DNA of 64,000 nt from Archangium violaceum (GCF_016859125.1 NZ_CP069338.1:12465501-12529500), one strand, 5' to 3'; numbered from the stretch's first letter, positions 17,601-26,160 are shown. Notes: generated by a model not told the origin, from the sequence alone. Numbers and translations: made by a program.

Positions 17601-18096
17601 CCGCGGGCGCCTCGGGAGGAGCTTCCGACGCGGAGGCCTCGGCCTGGGGCTCGAGCGCGTTCAGCTCACCGAAGGCCGGAGCGGGTCCACCCGCGAGCGC
17701 GGCCTGGGCCTGCTCCATCCATCCGCGCACGCGCCCATCGTTGGGCTGCAGGGCCAGGGCCTTGCGCAGGATGGGCAGCGCCGAGCGGAACAGGCCCCGC
17801 TGCAGCAGCACCTCGGAGATGAGGTTGTAGGCGTGTGGGTTTTCCTTGTCGATCGCGATGGCTTGATCGAACTGGGCCATCGCCTCCGCGGGGCGACCCA
17901 TGAGGATGAGGGCCTTGCCCCACAGCACCCGCCCCGTGACCGAGTTGGGATGATGGGAAATGCCTTGCTCGCACACCGAAATGGCACGGGCATGCTCGCC
18001 CTTGGCGATCAAGGCCTTGGCCAGTTCTACGAATACCGACGATGCAGGATCCTGGGCGAGGAGCTGCTCGTAGCGCTCCACCAACGATTTGGCCAT
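14656..18096 (-). CDS. Giant membrane-anchored TPR protein
   Basis: The product is about 1146 residues from ATG 18096 (MAKSLVERYEQLL), with ATG 18111 five codons upstream as an alternative. An N-terminal TPR block (about residues 5-125) is followed by a 250-residue acidic Ala/Pro/Glu linker, one membrane helix near 385-410 (VMGAVAIVVVLLGVLLVVR), and about 700 residues of TPR repeats to the C-terminus. The topology suggests a cytoplasmic TPR head and a long periplasmic TPR arm. No enzymatic motif is seen. The zinc-ribbon/GYF/TPR protein at 28456 has a comparable plan. A scaffold spanning the inner membrane is the likely job. Confidence 0.8.
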   Translation of the reverse strand: MAKSLVERYEQLLAQDPASSVFVELAKALIAKGEHARAISVCEQGISHHPNSVTGRVLWGKALILMGRPAEAMAQFDQAIAIDKENPHAYNLISEVLLQRGLFRSALPILRKALALQPNDGRVRGWMEQAQAALAGGPAPAFGELNALEPQAEASASEAPPEAPADAAPASEEPAPDAETAETPVGQAPPEDSQPVLALDTGEIDVGASPEAPPAEASEAAPSEAAPSEAAPSEDSGEGVSTEEVPLLLSAEIPITSDVEVSAQGEAASADEGGLLADLPPLEAPAAPTAEAPPVAEEPPTVLSPAHAATGSRRGLLEELPEATTESVVRAPVPAAAPVSRLPAQDVAALTAAYERELREKLLPKGSDTFFSGRTLKVMGAVAIVVVLLGVLLVVRAKQGGQALVAALDRVSRQLEQDTESSRKESLALLSHVVGLEDDNTRAWALSAYAHALRYADNASAEERAQALAALDRPGVRAEHPVSALLVDVLVADAKGRDAARRALVGAKVEAPEAQALAGAVLLEQGRTKEALERLERALKASPRNVRALVTLGGYYRDAGDPVNALKMYTAATKLAPEHPAARLGVAESRLVLGQELEQLKQALADVKDLAGDTLPVALRERQRLVQGRLMTALGQAPDARTLLAGGTEGALAYEAHLALGEANRAAGDMAAAQRAFEAALKLKPDSEDAKAGLGRVLLDRDREREVLSRVDGESRQVSLVRGAAYAKLGDWKRARVELARTSVEDRYPAEAIIYLAQADIAEGERDRAVAALEKTLAATKTSKAEVRTALGLLHWQDKSLDKASSLLEAAVAEDPRDFEAPCALGRLLISRGLPDLAMKPLTQAVERNGSHGEAREALGRALLALGRTKEALKQFEEWQLDNPGAPSAHKGFALALFHEGRTKEAEAASERAVKLIPNDPEAHRVRSDILFALGDTKGGFRALESANKLDSKSPETFCAIAFAFMRQGLVANAEKAFEAARREGPDTPCGRTGEHWVEDSGGRAAAKVLQGIAEKAPTTWDKAFAQAAMARVLLAAGATKDAREAADEAVRLAPFSGRNHLVLGQVALKQRDEATALKELSRAVELEPVDGLARLALADALVRNPAETAKAVEAYQSFLKLAAASPEAGRVKKALPALLRKAGGR
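17396..17445 (-). repeat. 15-bp tandem repeat inside the TPR gene linker
   Basis: About three copies of GGAAGGAGCCGCCTC encode the repeated pentapeptide SEAAP in the acidic linker. The copies are nearly identical at DNA level, indicating recent slippage. Confidence 0.8.
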
Positions 18097-18146
18097 GCGG
18101 CCACGGACCATAGCACCGGGACTGCTCCCGTTTCGCCCCCTCCGCG

Positions 18147-18587
18147 ATGGGTGCTACCGTCCTCCGGGTGAATCGCCTGCTTGCTGTGCTCCTCGCCCTC
18201 ACTCTTGGTGGGGCCTGCGCCCACACGAAGAAGACCACTGACATCGAGAGCCTTCGCCCCGTGGTGGAATCCTTCCACCAGCGTGTGCGCTGGAAGGACT
18301 TCCGGTTCGCCACCCGCCACATCGTCCCCGAGCGCCGTCAGGATTTCGAGAAGGCCCTCCGGGAGAGCGAGGCCGAGCGGGACCTGAACATCACCGACTA
18401 CGAGATCGAGAACGTCGAGATGGCGGAGGAGGGCCAACGGGCCATCGTCACCAGCATCATCCGCTGGACGCGCCTGCCCTCGGTATCCGAGCAGAAGGCC
18501 ACCGTCACCTCCGAGTTCGTCTTCCGCAACGGGACGTGGCTCCTGGAGCGGCAGCTCGGGGGACCCTTCGACGGCGTGCTGCCCTGA
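18147..18587 (+). CDS. Small lipoprotein, 139-146 aa
   Basis: GTG 18168 gives the cleanest lipoprotein signal (VNRLLAVLLALTLGGAC, lipobox LGGAC); ATG 18147 would add seven residues. The mature domain is alpha+beta: SLRPVVESFHQRVRWKDFRFA, a helix with VPERRQDFEKAL, and four strands ending FRNGTWLLERQLGGPF. The pattern is like NTF2-type or SnoaL-type small periplasmic domains, but no family is assigned. A TACCGT box seven bases before the GTG could be a -10 for a nearly leaderless transcript. It is divergent from the giant TPR gene. Confidence 0.7.
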   Translation: MGATVLRVNRLLAVLLALTLGGACAHTKKTTDIESLRPVVESFHQRVRWKDFRFATRHIVPERRQDFEKALRESEAERDLNITDYEIENVEMAEEGQRAIVTSIIRWTRLPSVSEQKATVTSEFVFRNGTWLLERQLGGPFDGVLP

Positions 18588-18599
18588 GGCAAGCCGGGC

Positions 18600-18642
18600 A
18601 AAAAAATCGCCCACCGCCTCGGGGCCGGCCGAGACGGTGGGC
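18600..18642 (-). terminator. Rho-independent terminator, shared between convergent genes
   Basis: GCCCACCGCCTCGG pairs with CCGAGACGGTGGGC (13 of 14 bp) around a 6-base loop. Read on the minus strand it is followed by seven T residues (the A-run at 18600-18606). It therefore ends the epimerase/acyltransferase operon. The same stem lies 21 bases past the plus-strand lipoprotein and may serve both. Confidence 0.8.
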
Positions 18643-18861
18643 GCCGGAGGCTCCCCCATGGAACCCCCTAACCATGTCCGGCCATTGAGCAAGGCGGGTG
18701 CCAGTCTCCTGGCGCCAGCTCCGCCTCGTGAAATCAAGGGGTTGAACGCGCCCCCCCCGTGAAGCGGTGTGTCGGAAAAGCCAGGGGCCCTGACAGCCGT
18801 GTCAGAGCGCCCTCGGAGCCCCGGGGTTCGGGGGTCCTGACACGAGCGCCCGGGGAAGCTC

Positions 18862-19806
18862 CTACTCGCCCACGACGGAGCGGATCGTCTCCCGCATGGA
18901 GTGGCGGGGCTTCCAGGCCACGTCCTTCTGCCAGCGCGAGCCGTCGACGTTGCAGAGGAACTGGATGTGGTCCAGTTCGGGCGGGGGGAAGTTGGCCAGC
19001 CGGTACTTGAAGAGGACGCCGAGCAGCGGCCGGGCCACGGGGTGGGGCACGGGGATGGGGCTGTGGCCGAGCTCGCGGTGGATGGCGGACAGGGGCACCT
19101 CACCGGGGCCCACCACGTTGTAGACGCCCTTGGGCTCGGGGCGCAGGGCGGCCTCGACCATGGCGCGCGCCACGTCCTCCACGTGGATGAGCTGCACCAT
19201 GGGATCGAACCCCGCCAGCACCCACGGGCGGCGCAGCCGCAGGTAGTTGCTGGGAGCGTTCTTGATGGTGGGGCCCACGATGTGGACGGGCCGGAGGATG
19301 ACCGTCTGGATGTGGGGGTGCTTCCAGAAGAAGCTGTGCGCGAGCATGTCCACTTCGATGAGGTCGCGCACGCCCGAGAAGCGGCTGGCCGCCATGAGCG
19401 GAGCGTCCTCGGTGAGGAAGTTGGAGTTGTCCGGGCTGGGTCCGTAGACGTTGGCGGACGAGAGGACCACCACCTTGGACACGCCGTACTTGGCGCAGTA
19501 CTCGAGCAGGCGCGTGGTGCCCACCACGTTGAAGGAGTGGTGCTCCTCCTCGCTCATGCGCGGGTCGTGCATGATGCCCATGTGGATGACCGCGCGGATG
19601 TCGTTCTTGCGGAAGACGTCCTCCGCCTTCTTCTTGCGCAGGTCCAACTGGTGCATCTCGACGTCCTTCGGCCGGCCCACGAAGGGGCGCCGGTCGATGC
19701 CGATGATGCGCTCGTGCTTGTGCAGCAGCTTGGCGAGGGTCCGGCCCAGGTTGCCGCTGATGCCGGTGACGACGACGGCCGGTCTCTTGGAAGGATCCTG
19801 ATTCAT
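18862..19806 (-). CDS. NAD-dependent epimerase/dehydratase-like extended SDR
   Basis: The 314-residue product has a Rossmann start (VVVTGISGNLGRTL), the cofactor-selecting Asp in IGIDRRPFVG, VIHMGIMHDP and SSANVYGPS. RPVHIVGPTIKN and a C-terminal sugar-nucleotide-type subdomain follow. Where extended SDRs carry the catalytic YxxxK, this protein reads RFSGVRDLIEVD, so neither Tyr nor Lys is evident. It may bind NAD(P) without the usual redox chemistry. It follows the acyltransferase gene by 19 bases. Pairing with an acyltransferase hints at lipid or surface-glycan modification. Confidence 0.8.
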   Translation of the reverse strand: MNQDPSKRPAVVVTGISGNLGRTLAKLLHKHERIIGIDRRPFVGRPKDVEMHQLDLRKKKAEDVFRKNDIRAVIHMGIMHDPRMSEEEHHSFNVVGTTRLLEYCAKYGVSKVVVLSSANVYGPSPDNSNFLTEDAPLMAASRFSGVRDLIEVDMLAHSFFWKHPHIQTVILRPVHIVGPTIKNAPSNYLRLRRPWVLAGFDPMVQLIHVEDVARAMVEAALRPEPKGVYNVVGPGEVPLSAIHRELGHSPIPVPHPVARPLLGVLFKYRLANFPPPELDHIQFLCNVDGSRWQKDVAWKPRHSMRETIRSVVGE

Positions 19807-19825
19807 GGCGCGCGTGCCGGGCCCG

Positions 19826-20680
19826 TCACCAGAAGACGCCCTGGCGCTCCTTGAGGCCCTGGTTGAGCATGGTCTGGATGGCGGTCTTCACGGTGCGGAC
19901 CTTCTTGTCCAGCTCGGAGTCCTCGTCGTCCGGGCGGCCGGTGAAGCGCAGCGGGTCTCCGAAGTAGATGCGGTACTTGGTGGGCAGCGGCAGGGGCAGC
20001 CCGGTGACGGTGACGGGGAAGGTGGGGAAGCCGAGCAGCTTCGCCACGGGCTTCACGTCCATGAGCGCGGGGGCCTGCTCCTCGGCGCCCACCACGGCGA
20101 TGGGGACGATGGGGGTGTTCGTCTCCAGGGCCAGGCGCATGAAGCCCAGGCCGAAGTCCTGGAGCTGGTAGCGCTGGGGCCACAGCTTGCCCAGGCCGCG
20201 GACGCCCTCGGGGAAGACGAGGATGGCCTCGTCCGCCTCCAGCAGGCGCCGGCAGTTCTCCGGGGTGCCGACGATCTGCCCCACCCGCGCCATGAAGGTG
20301 GAGACGTAGGGCAGCGAGGGCACCCACTTCTCCACCATGCTGCGGATGGCGCGCGGCGGATCCGCCTCCAACAACAGCGCCACGCCGATCATCGCCCCGT
20401 CCATGGGGAGCTGGCCGGAATGGTTGGAGATGAGGAGGACGCGCCCCTTGGGCACCTTCTCGATGCCGTAGGTCTCCACCCGGTGGTAGTGGCGGTAGAG
20501 CCAGAAGAAGGGGGCGAGCGCCGACAGGCTGTAGTCGAGGTTGAAGCCGAACGGATCCACCCCGTACTCGTTGCCGGAACGGGCGAGCGCCTGCAGGCGC
20601 TCCTTGCGCTCCGGCCCCACCATGCGCTCCGTCCACTCCCGGAGCTCCTGCTTCACCTTGTCGCCGAGCTGCTCGAGCAT
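19826..20680 (-). CDS. Lysophospholipid-type acyltransferase (PlsC-like)
   Basis: The 284-residue product has the PlsC/LPLAT blocks: motif I around SNHSGQLPMDG, motif III LVFPEGVRGLGK, and motif IV NTPIVPIAVVG. A weakly hydrophobic N-terminal helix region (LAPFFWLYRHYHRV) fits peripheral membrane binding. The canonical HX4D spacing is stretched: His is followed by SGQLPM before Asp, as in a recognised subfamily of bacterial LPLATs. The expected role is acyl transfer from acyl-CoA or acyl-ACP to a lysolipid or related acceptor at the inner membrane. It is the first gene of an operon with the epimerase-like protein. Confidence 0.88.
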   Translation of the reverse strand: MLEQLGDKVKQELREWTERMVGPERKERLQALARSGNEYGVDPFGFNLDYSLSALAPFFWLYRHYHRVETYGIEKVPKGRVLLISNHSGQLPMDGAMIGVALLLEADPPRAIRSMVEKWVPSLPYVSTFMARVGQIVGTPENCRRLLEADEAILVFPEGVRGLGKLWPQRYQLQDFGLGFMRLALETNTPIVPIAVVGAEEQAPALMDVKPVAKLLGFPTFPVTVTGLPLPLPTKYRIYFGDPLRFTGRPDDEDSELDKKVRTVKTAIQTMLNQGLKERQGVFW

Positions 20681-20891
20681 GGGGCGTGTCTATATCATCG
20701 TGACCCGCACCGGGAGGGAAACGGGGCCCGAGTGCCGACTGGCGGCCGTTCCGGGTGCGTCCCCGGGCGCGGGGGGAGGGAGCGGGCAGGTGGGGACCGG
20801 GCCCCCGCCGGGCCGCCCGCCCTCGGCGCTTGCGGGCCTCCGAGCCGCGCATCAGCTTTGCATCGTTCATCTGGCCAAGGGGGTTGCGGAC

Positions 20892-21551
20892 ATGAGGATG
20901 CGGCGATTGTTGTGGGGCGCGGGGCTGCTGGCGCTCATGGGGATGGGCGCGGGCTGTGCCCATGACGAGGCGAAGCAGGCGCGCAGCCGGGGCGAGAGGA
21001 TCGGCGAGGCCTTCGCGGAGAAGGTCCGTTATACGGACCAACTCTCCCTGTTGAACCAGGAGCAGATCGCCCTGGGCCACCTCGCCCTCATGAAGTCCAG
21101 TCACCCCGAAGTGAAGGCCTTCGCCCAGGATCTCATCCGGAACCACCAGAACAGCCAGCAGGACCTGCTGACGTTGGCCCAATCCAAGGCCATGTCGCTG
21201 GCCGCCGTGGACCTGTCCACGCAGGACCAGGCCATCGGCGGTGCGGGTGCCGAGGGCGTCATGCAGGGGATGGAGCAGGGGGAGGAGAAGTACGACAAGA
21301 AGTTCGACAAGCAGGTGAACCAGTTCCTCGAGAAGCGCAACGAGCTGGCGGGCCTGAGCGGCCGCGACTTCGACAAGGCCTTCCTGGAGCAGGTGAAGGA
21401 GGACCAGGAGCGGGGCGCGGAGCTCATCGACCAGGGTCTGGAGAAGTACCGCGACGACACAGCCCTCGCCCTGTTGCTCAGCAGGACCTCGCCCGTCATC
21501 CAGGCCCACCAGCAGCGGATCGCGACGCTGAGGGGCTTCATCGGCGACTGA
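20892..21551 (+). CDS. DUF4142 ferritin-like lipoprotein
   Basis: The 219-residue product begins at ATG 20892. It has a lipoprotein signal (LLWGAGLLALMGMGAGC) and then a four-helix-bundle DUF4142 pattern: EQIALGHLALMKSSHPEVKAFAQDLIRNH, NSQQDLLTLAQ, FDKAFLEQVKEDQERGAEL and a final SPVIQAHQQRIATL helix. The His/Glu-rich helices resemble ferritin-like bundles, but metal binding is unproven for the family. It is probably anchored in the envelope. It has no operon partner. Confidence 0.85.
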   Translation: MRMRRLLWGAGLLALMGMGAGCAHDEAKQARSRGERIGEAFAEKVRYTDQLSLLNQEQIALGHLALMKSSHPEVKAFAQDLIRNHQNSQQDLLTLAQSKAMSLAAVDLSTQDQAIGGAGAEGVMQGMEQGEEKYDKKFDKQVNQFLEKRNELAGLSGRDFDKAFLEQVKEDQERGAELIDQGLEKYRDDTALALLLSRTSPVIQAHQQRIATLRGFIGD

Positions 21552-21559
21552 GAGTTCCC

Positions 21560-21960
21560 TCCTGCTTCAATGGTGGGGTTCGCCCGGGTGCTCGTGCGCA
21601 CCGCGCCCATGCGCACCAGCACGTCCACCGCCCGCTCCATCTCATCTGACGCGGCAGGCTGCCGGCGTACAGGTCCATCCGCGCGAGCAGTTCCTGCGTG
21701 TTCTGGAGGGCGGCGGCCGTGGCCCCCAGCAGGCCCACGCCGGAGCGGTCCGTGAAGGCTGGGCCAACAGCGCCCAGCCGTCGATCAGCGCCGCCACCGG
21801 ATCCTGGGACATACCCGACCTGCCCACGCGCGCCAGTGAGACGAGACCGCGTCACACGTCGAACACCCGGCCCCCGCCCCGCCGCGACTTCTCCGGCTCG
21901 GGAGGGAACTTCTCCAGCAGCTTCTCGACGGATTGGAGACGCAGGTCCTCCAAGGTATGA
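21560..21960 (-). pseudogene. Decayed gene fragments on the minus strand
   Basis: Protein-like stretches occur in changing frames on the minus strand. Reading down from 21955 they are EDLRLQSVEKLLEKFPPEPE (stop at 21852), then MSQDPVAALIDGWALLAQ, then AFTDRSGVGLLGATAAALQN with TQELLARMDLYAGSLPRQ, and last MERAVDVLVRMGAVRTSTRA. Each joins its neighbour only after a 1- or 2-base shift. This is what a single helical protein broken by at least two frameshifts would leave. The family is not recognised. The region fills the 450-base gap between the DUF4142 gene and the kinase. Confidence 0.5.
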
Positions 21961-22001
21961 CTGTCCTCCCGGCGACAGGACCCAACAGGGGAGGCAGGCA
22001 C

Positions 22002-25000
22002 ATGAAGGACATGGAGCCGCGGGCGAAGGAGGAGTCGGGCACCGGCGCCATGGAGGAGGAACCCACCCTCGTCCGGAGCCTCTCCTCGCCGCCGCCGGAG
22101 ACCCGCGAGGACCTCGAGCAGTTGGGGAACGCCGCCACCCAGGTCCGCAGCCTCGCGCCACGGCCCTTCCGCGAGCCCACCTCCTCCACGCCCCGCGCGA
22201 CCGGGCCCCTGCCCAGGGCCCCCGGCAATACCCTGGCGGGCCGTTACACCGTGCTCAACCCGCTCGGCCGCGGAGGCATGGGCGAGGTGGTGGCCGCCTA
22301 CGACTCGCGGCTGGACCGGCGCGTGGCGCTCAAGCTGCTCCGCCGGGAGTGGGACACCGGCCAGTCCCAGGATGACCTCGAGGCGCGCATGTTGCGTGAG
22401 GCCCAGGCCATGGCCCGCCTCTCGCATCCCAACGTGGTGGCCATCTATGACGTCGGCACGCTCGAGGACGGCTCCATCTTCATCGCCATGGAGATGGTGG
22501 AGGGGCAGACGCTGCGGCGCTGGTGCGAGCAGGCCCCACGCACCTGGCGGGAGATCCTGACGGTGTACCTGGCCGCCGCACGCGGGCTGGCGGCCGCGCA
22601 CGAAGCGGGCCTCGTCCACCGCGACTTCAAGCCCGAGAACGTCCTGGTGGGGAACGACGGGCGGGTGCGGGTGACGGACTTCGGCCTGGCGCGAGCGGAG
22701 TCCTCCCCTCCCCTGGCCGCGCCCTCGACTCCACCGTTGCAGCTGCCACAGGGCGCCCTGGACAGCCCCCTCACGTTGCAGGGCACGCTGCTGGGCACGC
22801 CCCGCTACATGGCTCCCGAGCTGCTACGGGCCGGCTCCGCCGACGCGCGCAGCGATCTGTTCGCCTTCTGCGTGGCCCTCTACGAGGCGCTCTACCAGCA
22901 ACACCCGTTCTCGGGCGCCACGCAGGCCGAGTCCATCCAGGCCCAGCTCGAGGGCCGGGTGAAGCCCCCTCCCGAGGAGACGGAAGTGCCCGCGTGGGTG
23001 GCGAACACGCTGCTCCAGGGATTGAGGGCGGACCCCTCGCGGCGCCCCGCCTCCATGGAGAAGCTGGTGGCGGCGCTGGCGGACGACCCCGAGGCGCGGC
23101 GCCGGAGCCGCCGACGCGCGATGGCCGTGACGGCGCTGGTGACGGGACTGACGGCACTGACGCTCTGGAGTTGGTTCCCGCTCGGGGCGCAGGAGTCGGC
23201 GTGCGCGCACCTGGAGCGCAGGCTCACCGGCACGTGGGACGACACGGTGAAGGCACGGATGAAGCAAGCCTTCCTGGACACCCGGCTGCCGTACGCGCGG
23301 GACACCTTCACGCGCGTGTCCGCGCTGCTCGACGGCTACGCGGGGACGTGGGTGCGGATGCGGACCGAGGCGTGCGAGGTCGGCCAGGAGCAGGAGCTGT
23401 CGCCGCAGGATCCGCTGGTGTTGCAGGTGTACTGCCTGGAGCGGCGGCGCGGCCAGCTGCGCGCGCTGACGGAGGTATTCGCCCAGGGCCCCGATGCGGG
23501 CAACCTGTCGAAGGCCGTGCAGGCGGTGCAGTCCCTGCCCTCCCTGGACGCCTGTGCGGATGCCAAGGCCCTGACGGCAACGGTCCCGCCGCCCGAGGAT
23601 GCGGCGGTGCGAGCCAGGGTGGCGACCTTGCAGGAGAAGGTGGACCGGCTGGACACGCTGCGGGAGGCCGGGAGGTACCGCGAGGCGCTGTCGTCCAGCG
23701 AGGAGCTGCTGCGGCAGGTGGAGAAGGTGGGCTACGAGCCCCTCCTGGCACAGGCGCTGTACCAGGTCTCGTACTTGAAGGAGCTGGCCGGGGACTACGC
23801 GGGCTCCGAGGCCCTGGCGCGGCAGGCCATCCCCGTGGCGGCGCGGAGCAGGAACCTGGCGCTGGTCGCCGAGACGTGGGTGCTGCTGTTCCGTCAGGTG
23901 GTGTGGCGGCAGGCTCGCCACGCGGAGACGACGGGCCTGCAGCTGGCGATGGAATCGGCCATGGAGGTCGCGGATGACGATCGGATCCGCGCGGAAGCCC
24001 TCAACACCGAGGCCATCGTGTTCCAGGAGATGGGCAGGTACGAGGAGGCCCGGACCCGGTACGAGCGCTCGCTGGAGCTGCGCAAGAAGGCCCTCGGGCC
24101 CGAGCACGCGAAGGTGGCGGCCTCGCTCAACAACCTGGGCACCGTGCTCGGGGAGATGGGGAAGTACAAGGAGGCGCGGGCCTCGTACGAGAACGCCCTG
24201 CTCATCCGGCGCAAGGCGCTGGGGTCCGATCATCCGCTCGTGGCCCTCTCCTACAGCAACCTGGGCACCGCGCTGGGCGCGATGGGCAGGTACGACGAGG
24301 CCCGGGACTGGTTCGAGCACGCGCTGGCCATCCGCAAGAAGGTGCTGGGGCTGGAGCATCCCGACGTCGCCAGCTCGCTCACGAACCTGGGAACGGCGCT
24401 GGACCCACTGGGCCGGTACGAGGAGGCGGTGACGTTGTACGAGCAGGCGCTGGCCATCCGGGAGAAGCTCCTGGAGCCGGAGCACCCCGACATCGCCAGC
24501 ACCCTCAACAACCTGGGCAGTGCGCTCCGGGGGTTGGGCCGGTATCCGGAGGCGCGGGCACGGCTCGAGCGAGCGCTGTCCCTGCGCGAGAAGGTGCTGG
24601 GCCCCGAGCACCCGGATGTGGCCAGCACGCTCAACGAGCTGGGCCAGGTGCTCCGAGCCCAGGGGAAGCACGAGGAGGCCCGGTCACGGTACCTGCGCGC
24701 CCTGGCCATCCAGCGGAAGGCACTGGGACCCGAGCACCCCGACATCGCCGTCTCGCTCAATGGGCTGGGCAACGTGAACCGGGACATGAAGAAGTACGAG
24801 GAGGCACGGGCCCGGCTCGAGCGGGCGCTGGCCCTGCGCGAGAAGGCGCTGGGACCCGAGCACCCCTTGGTGGCGGAGTCGCTCGACAGCCTGGGCCGGA
24901 CGCTGGTGCGACTCGGGAGCTGGGACGAGGCCGGACGCGCGCTGGAGCGGGCACTGGCGCTCTGGGAGAAGGAGTCGAGGCCCTCGCCCCGGGGTTACGC

Positions 25001-25193
25001 CGAGGGGCTGCTGGGAATGGGGGAGCTCCTGCTGGCCCGGGGCCAACCCGCCGAGGCCGTGTCTCGACTGGAGAAGGCCCTGGAGCTCGCCCCGGCGGAT
25101 CTGCTCCCCGAGGTGCGGCCCGTGTTGGAGAAGGCACGAGCCGCGGGCACCCCGGACAGGAACGCCAGGACCGCCCTGGGGCCCATCCCCTGA
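22002..25193 (+). CDS. Ser/Thr protein kinase with membrane helix and kinesin-light-chain-type TPRs
   Basis: ATG 22002 follows GGGGAGG; in-frame codons upstream to 21933 overlap the decayed gene and look non-coding. The kinase domain (about residues 79-350) is complete: GRGGMGEV, the Lys in RRVALKLL, HRDFKPENVL, DFGLAR and MAPE. A membrane helix near 375-395 is followed by about 650 residues, of which the last 450 are 42-residue TPRs of the kinesin-light-chain pattern (AxxLNNLGxxLxxxGRYxEA...). Autokinase signalling with a TPR sensor or scaffold is expected. It is convergent with the deacetylase gene, with only 12 bases between. Confidence 0.93.
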   Translation: MKDMEPRAKEESGTGAMEEEPTLVRSLSSPPPETREDLEQLGNAATQVRSLAPRPFREPTSSTPRATGPLPRAPGNTLAGRYTVLNPLGRGGMGEVVAAYDSRLDRRVALKLLRREWDTGQSQDDLEARMLREAQAMARLSHPNVVAIYDVGTLEDGSIFIAMEMVEGQTLRRWCEQAPRTWREILTVYLAAARGLAAAHEAGLVHRDFKPENVLVGNDGRVRVTDFGLARAESSPPLAAPSTPPLQLPQGALDSPLTLQGTLLGTPRYMAPELLRAGSADARSDLFAFCVALYEALYQQHPFSGATQAESIQAQLEGRVKPPPEETEVPAWVANTLLQGLRADPSRRPASMEKLVAALADDPEARRRSRRRAMAVTALVTGLTALTLWSWFPLGAQESACAHLERRLTGTWDDTVKARMKQAFLDTRLPYARDTFTRVSALLDGYAGTWVRMRTEACEVGQEQELSPQDPLVLQVYCLERRRGQLRALTEVFAQGPDAGNLSKAVQAVQSLPSLDACADAKALTATVPPPEDAAVRARVATLQEKVDRLDTLREAGRYREALSSSEELLRQVEKVGYEPLLAQALYQVSYLKELAGDYAGSEALARQAIPVAARSRNLALVAETWVLLFRQVVWRQARHAETTGLQLAMESAMEVADDDRIRAEALNTEAIVFQEMGRYEEARTRYERSLELRKKALGPEHAKVAASLNNLGTVLGEMGKYKEARASYENALLIRRKALGSDHPLVALSYSNLGTALGAMGRYDEARDWFEHALAIRKKVLGLEHPDVASSLTNLGTALDPLGRYEEAVTLYEQALAIREKLLEPEHPDIASTLNNLGSALRGLGRYPEARARLERALSLREKVLGPEHPDVASTLNELGQVLRAQGKHEEARSRYLRALAIQRKALGPEHPDIAVSLNGLGNVNRDMKKYEEARARLERALALREKALGPEHPLVAESLDSLGRTLVRLGSWDEAGRALERALALWEKESRPSPRGYAEGLLGMGELLLARGQPAEAVSRLEKALELAPADLLPEVRPVLEKARAAGTPDRNARTALGPIP

Positions 25194-25205
25194 GGGCCGG
25201 AAGGG

Positions 25206-26150
25206 CTACACGGTGACGGCGAGGTGGGACGCCGCGTCGCGCAGTGTCACCACGTCGTAGTCGGACTTCAGCCAGCCGAAGAGGGTCCTCAAACGCTCCA
25301 GCTTGTGCGCGACGGGGACTCGCAAGTCTCGCTGCTGGCGCACCAGCTCGGGGGGAATTCCGTCCTCCGCGCCCAGCACGTCCACCGCGTGCAGCTCGAA
25401 GTTGAAGAACGGCTCGCCGAGGCAGGCCCGGTACAAGGCCCGGACGGCCGGCATCGGCAGCGTGGTGGCGAAGGTGCCGATGAACGGGAAGCGCACTCCG
25501 GGCGTCACCGTCATGGGCAGCTCCAACACGGCCCCCCTGCCCCGCGAGTAGGGCCGGTCCGGCTCGGGCCGGTAGGGCGTGCGAGGCGCGAGCAACACCC
25601 GGGGCGAGTCCAGCACCGCCCGCGAGGGACGTCCCAGCAACGCCAGCGCCCCCATCACCGCCGCCTTCGCCGTGTAGTACGGGGCCGCGGGGAACGTGGA
25701 CGAGCCGTAGCGGTAGCCGCGCTCCACCGTCGCAGCGTACAGGGCCGCGTTGAGCGTGTAACCCGGCGCGCGGAAGCCCACCGGACGCACGCCCGTGGCC
25801 GCCTCGAGCACCTCGTCCGCGCGCCGCAGGTCCTCGCGGATGCTCTCGAGCGGGCGCCGGGTCAATGCGTAGTCGTGCGAGAAGCTGTGGCTGGCCACCT
25901 CCACGCCCGCCTCGTGCGAGGCGCGCAGCATTCGAGCCGCCCCCGCGTCCGCCGCCACGTCCTCGCCAATGGCGAAGAACGTCCCCGGCACACCCACCGA
26001 CGCCAGCAGGTCCCTGAACCGGGGCACCGCCGTGGTGTAGACGAGCCCTCGCGCCCGAGCGTCCAGCAGCGACTCGGGCAGCCCGTGGATGCGGCAGTAG
26101 TGGGGCAGCGAGTCGAGATCGACGGAGATGGATGCGAGCCGCCGCGCCAC
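25206..26150 (-). CDS. Polysaccharide deacetylase (CE4 / NodB-like)
   Basis: The 314-residue product has the CE4 landmarks. ISVDLDSLPHY supplies the first Asp region, GTFFAIGEDV the strand after it, and VASHSFSHD the HxxxH metal site, followed by RAPGYTLN. Such enzymes remove N-acetyl or related groups from chitin-like, peptidoglycan or exopolysaccharide chains; no signal peptide is evident, so it may act on a lipid-linked precursor in the cytoplasm. It is the last gene of a minus-strand set with a GT2 glycosyltransferase and an FAD oxidoreductase. Confidence 0.9.
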   Translation of the reverse strand: MARRLASISVDLDSLPHYCRIHGLPESLLDARARGLVYTTAVPRFRDLLASVGVPGTFFAIGEDVAADAGAARMLRASHEAGVEVASHSFSHDYALTRRPLESIREDLRRADEVLEAATGVRPVGFRAPGYTLNAALYAATVERGYRYGSSTFPAAPYYTAKAAVMGALALLGRPSRAVLDSPRVLLAPRTPYRPEPDRPYSRGRGAVLELPMTVTPGVRFPFIGTFATTLPMPAVRALYRACLGEPFFNFELHAVDVLGAEDGIPPELVRQQRDLRVPVAHKLERLRTLFGWLKSDYDVVTLRDAASHLAVTV

Positions 26151-26160
26151 CCTCGCCTCC

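Noticed and set aside
14914-18171. A 1085-codon plus-strand frame opposite the giant TPR gene
   Set aside because: His/Arg/Gly-rich shadow without start context; the minus strand has TPR periodicity and a membrane helix.
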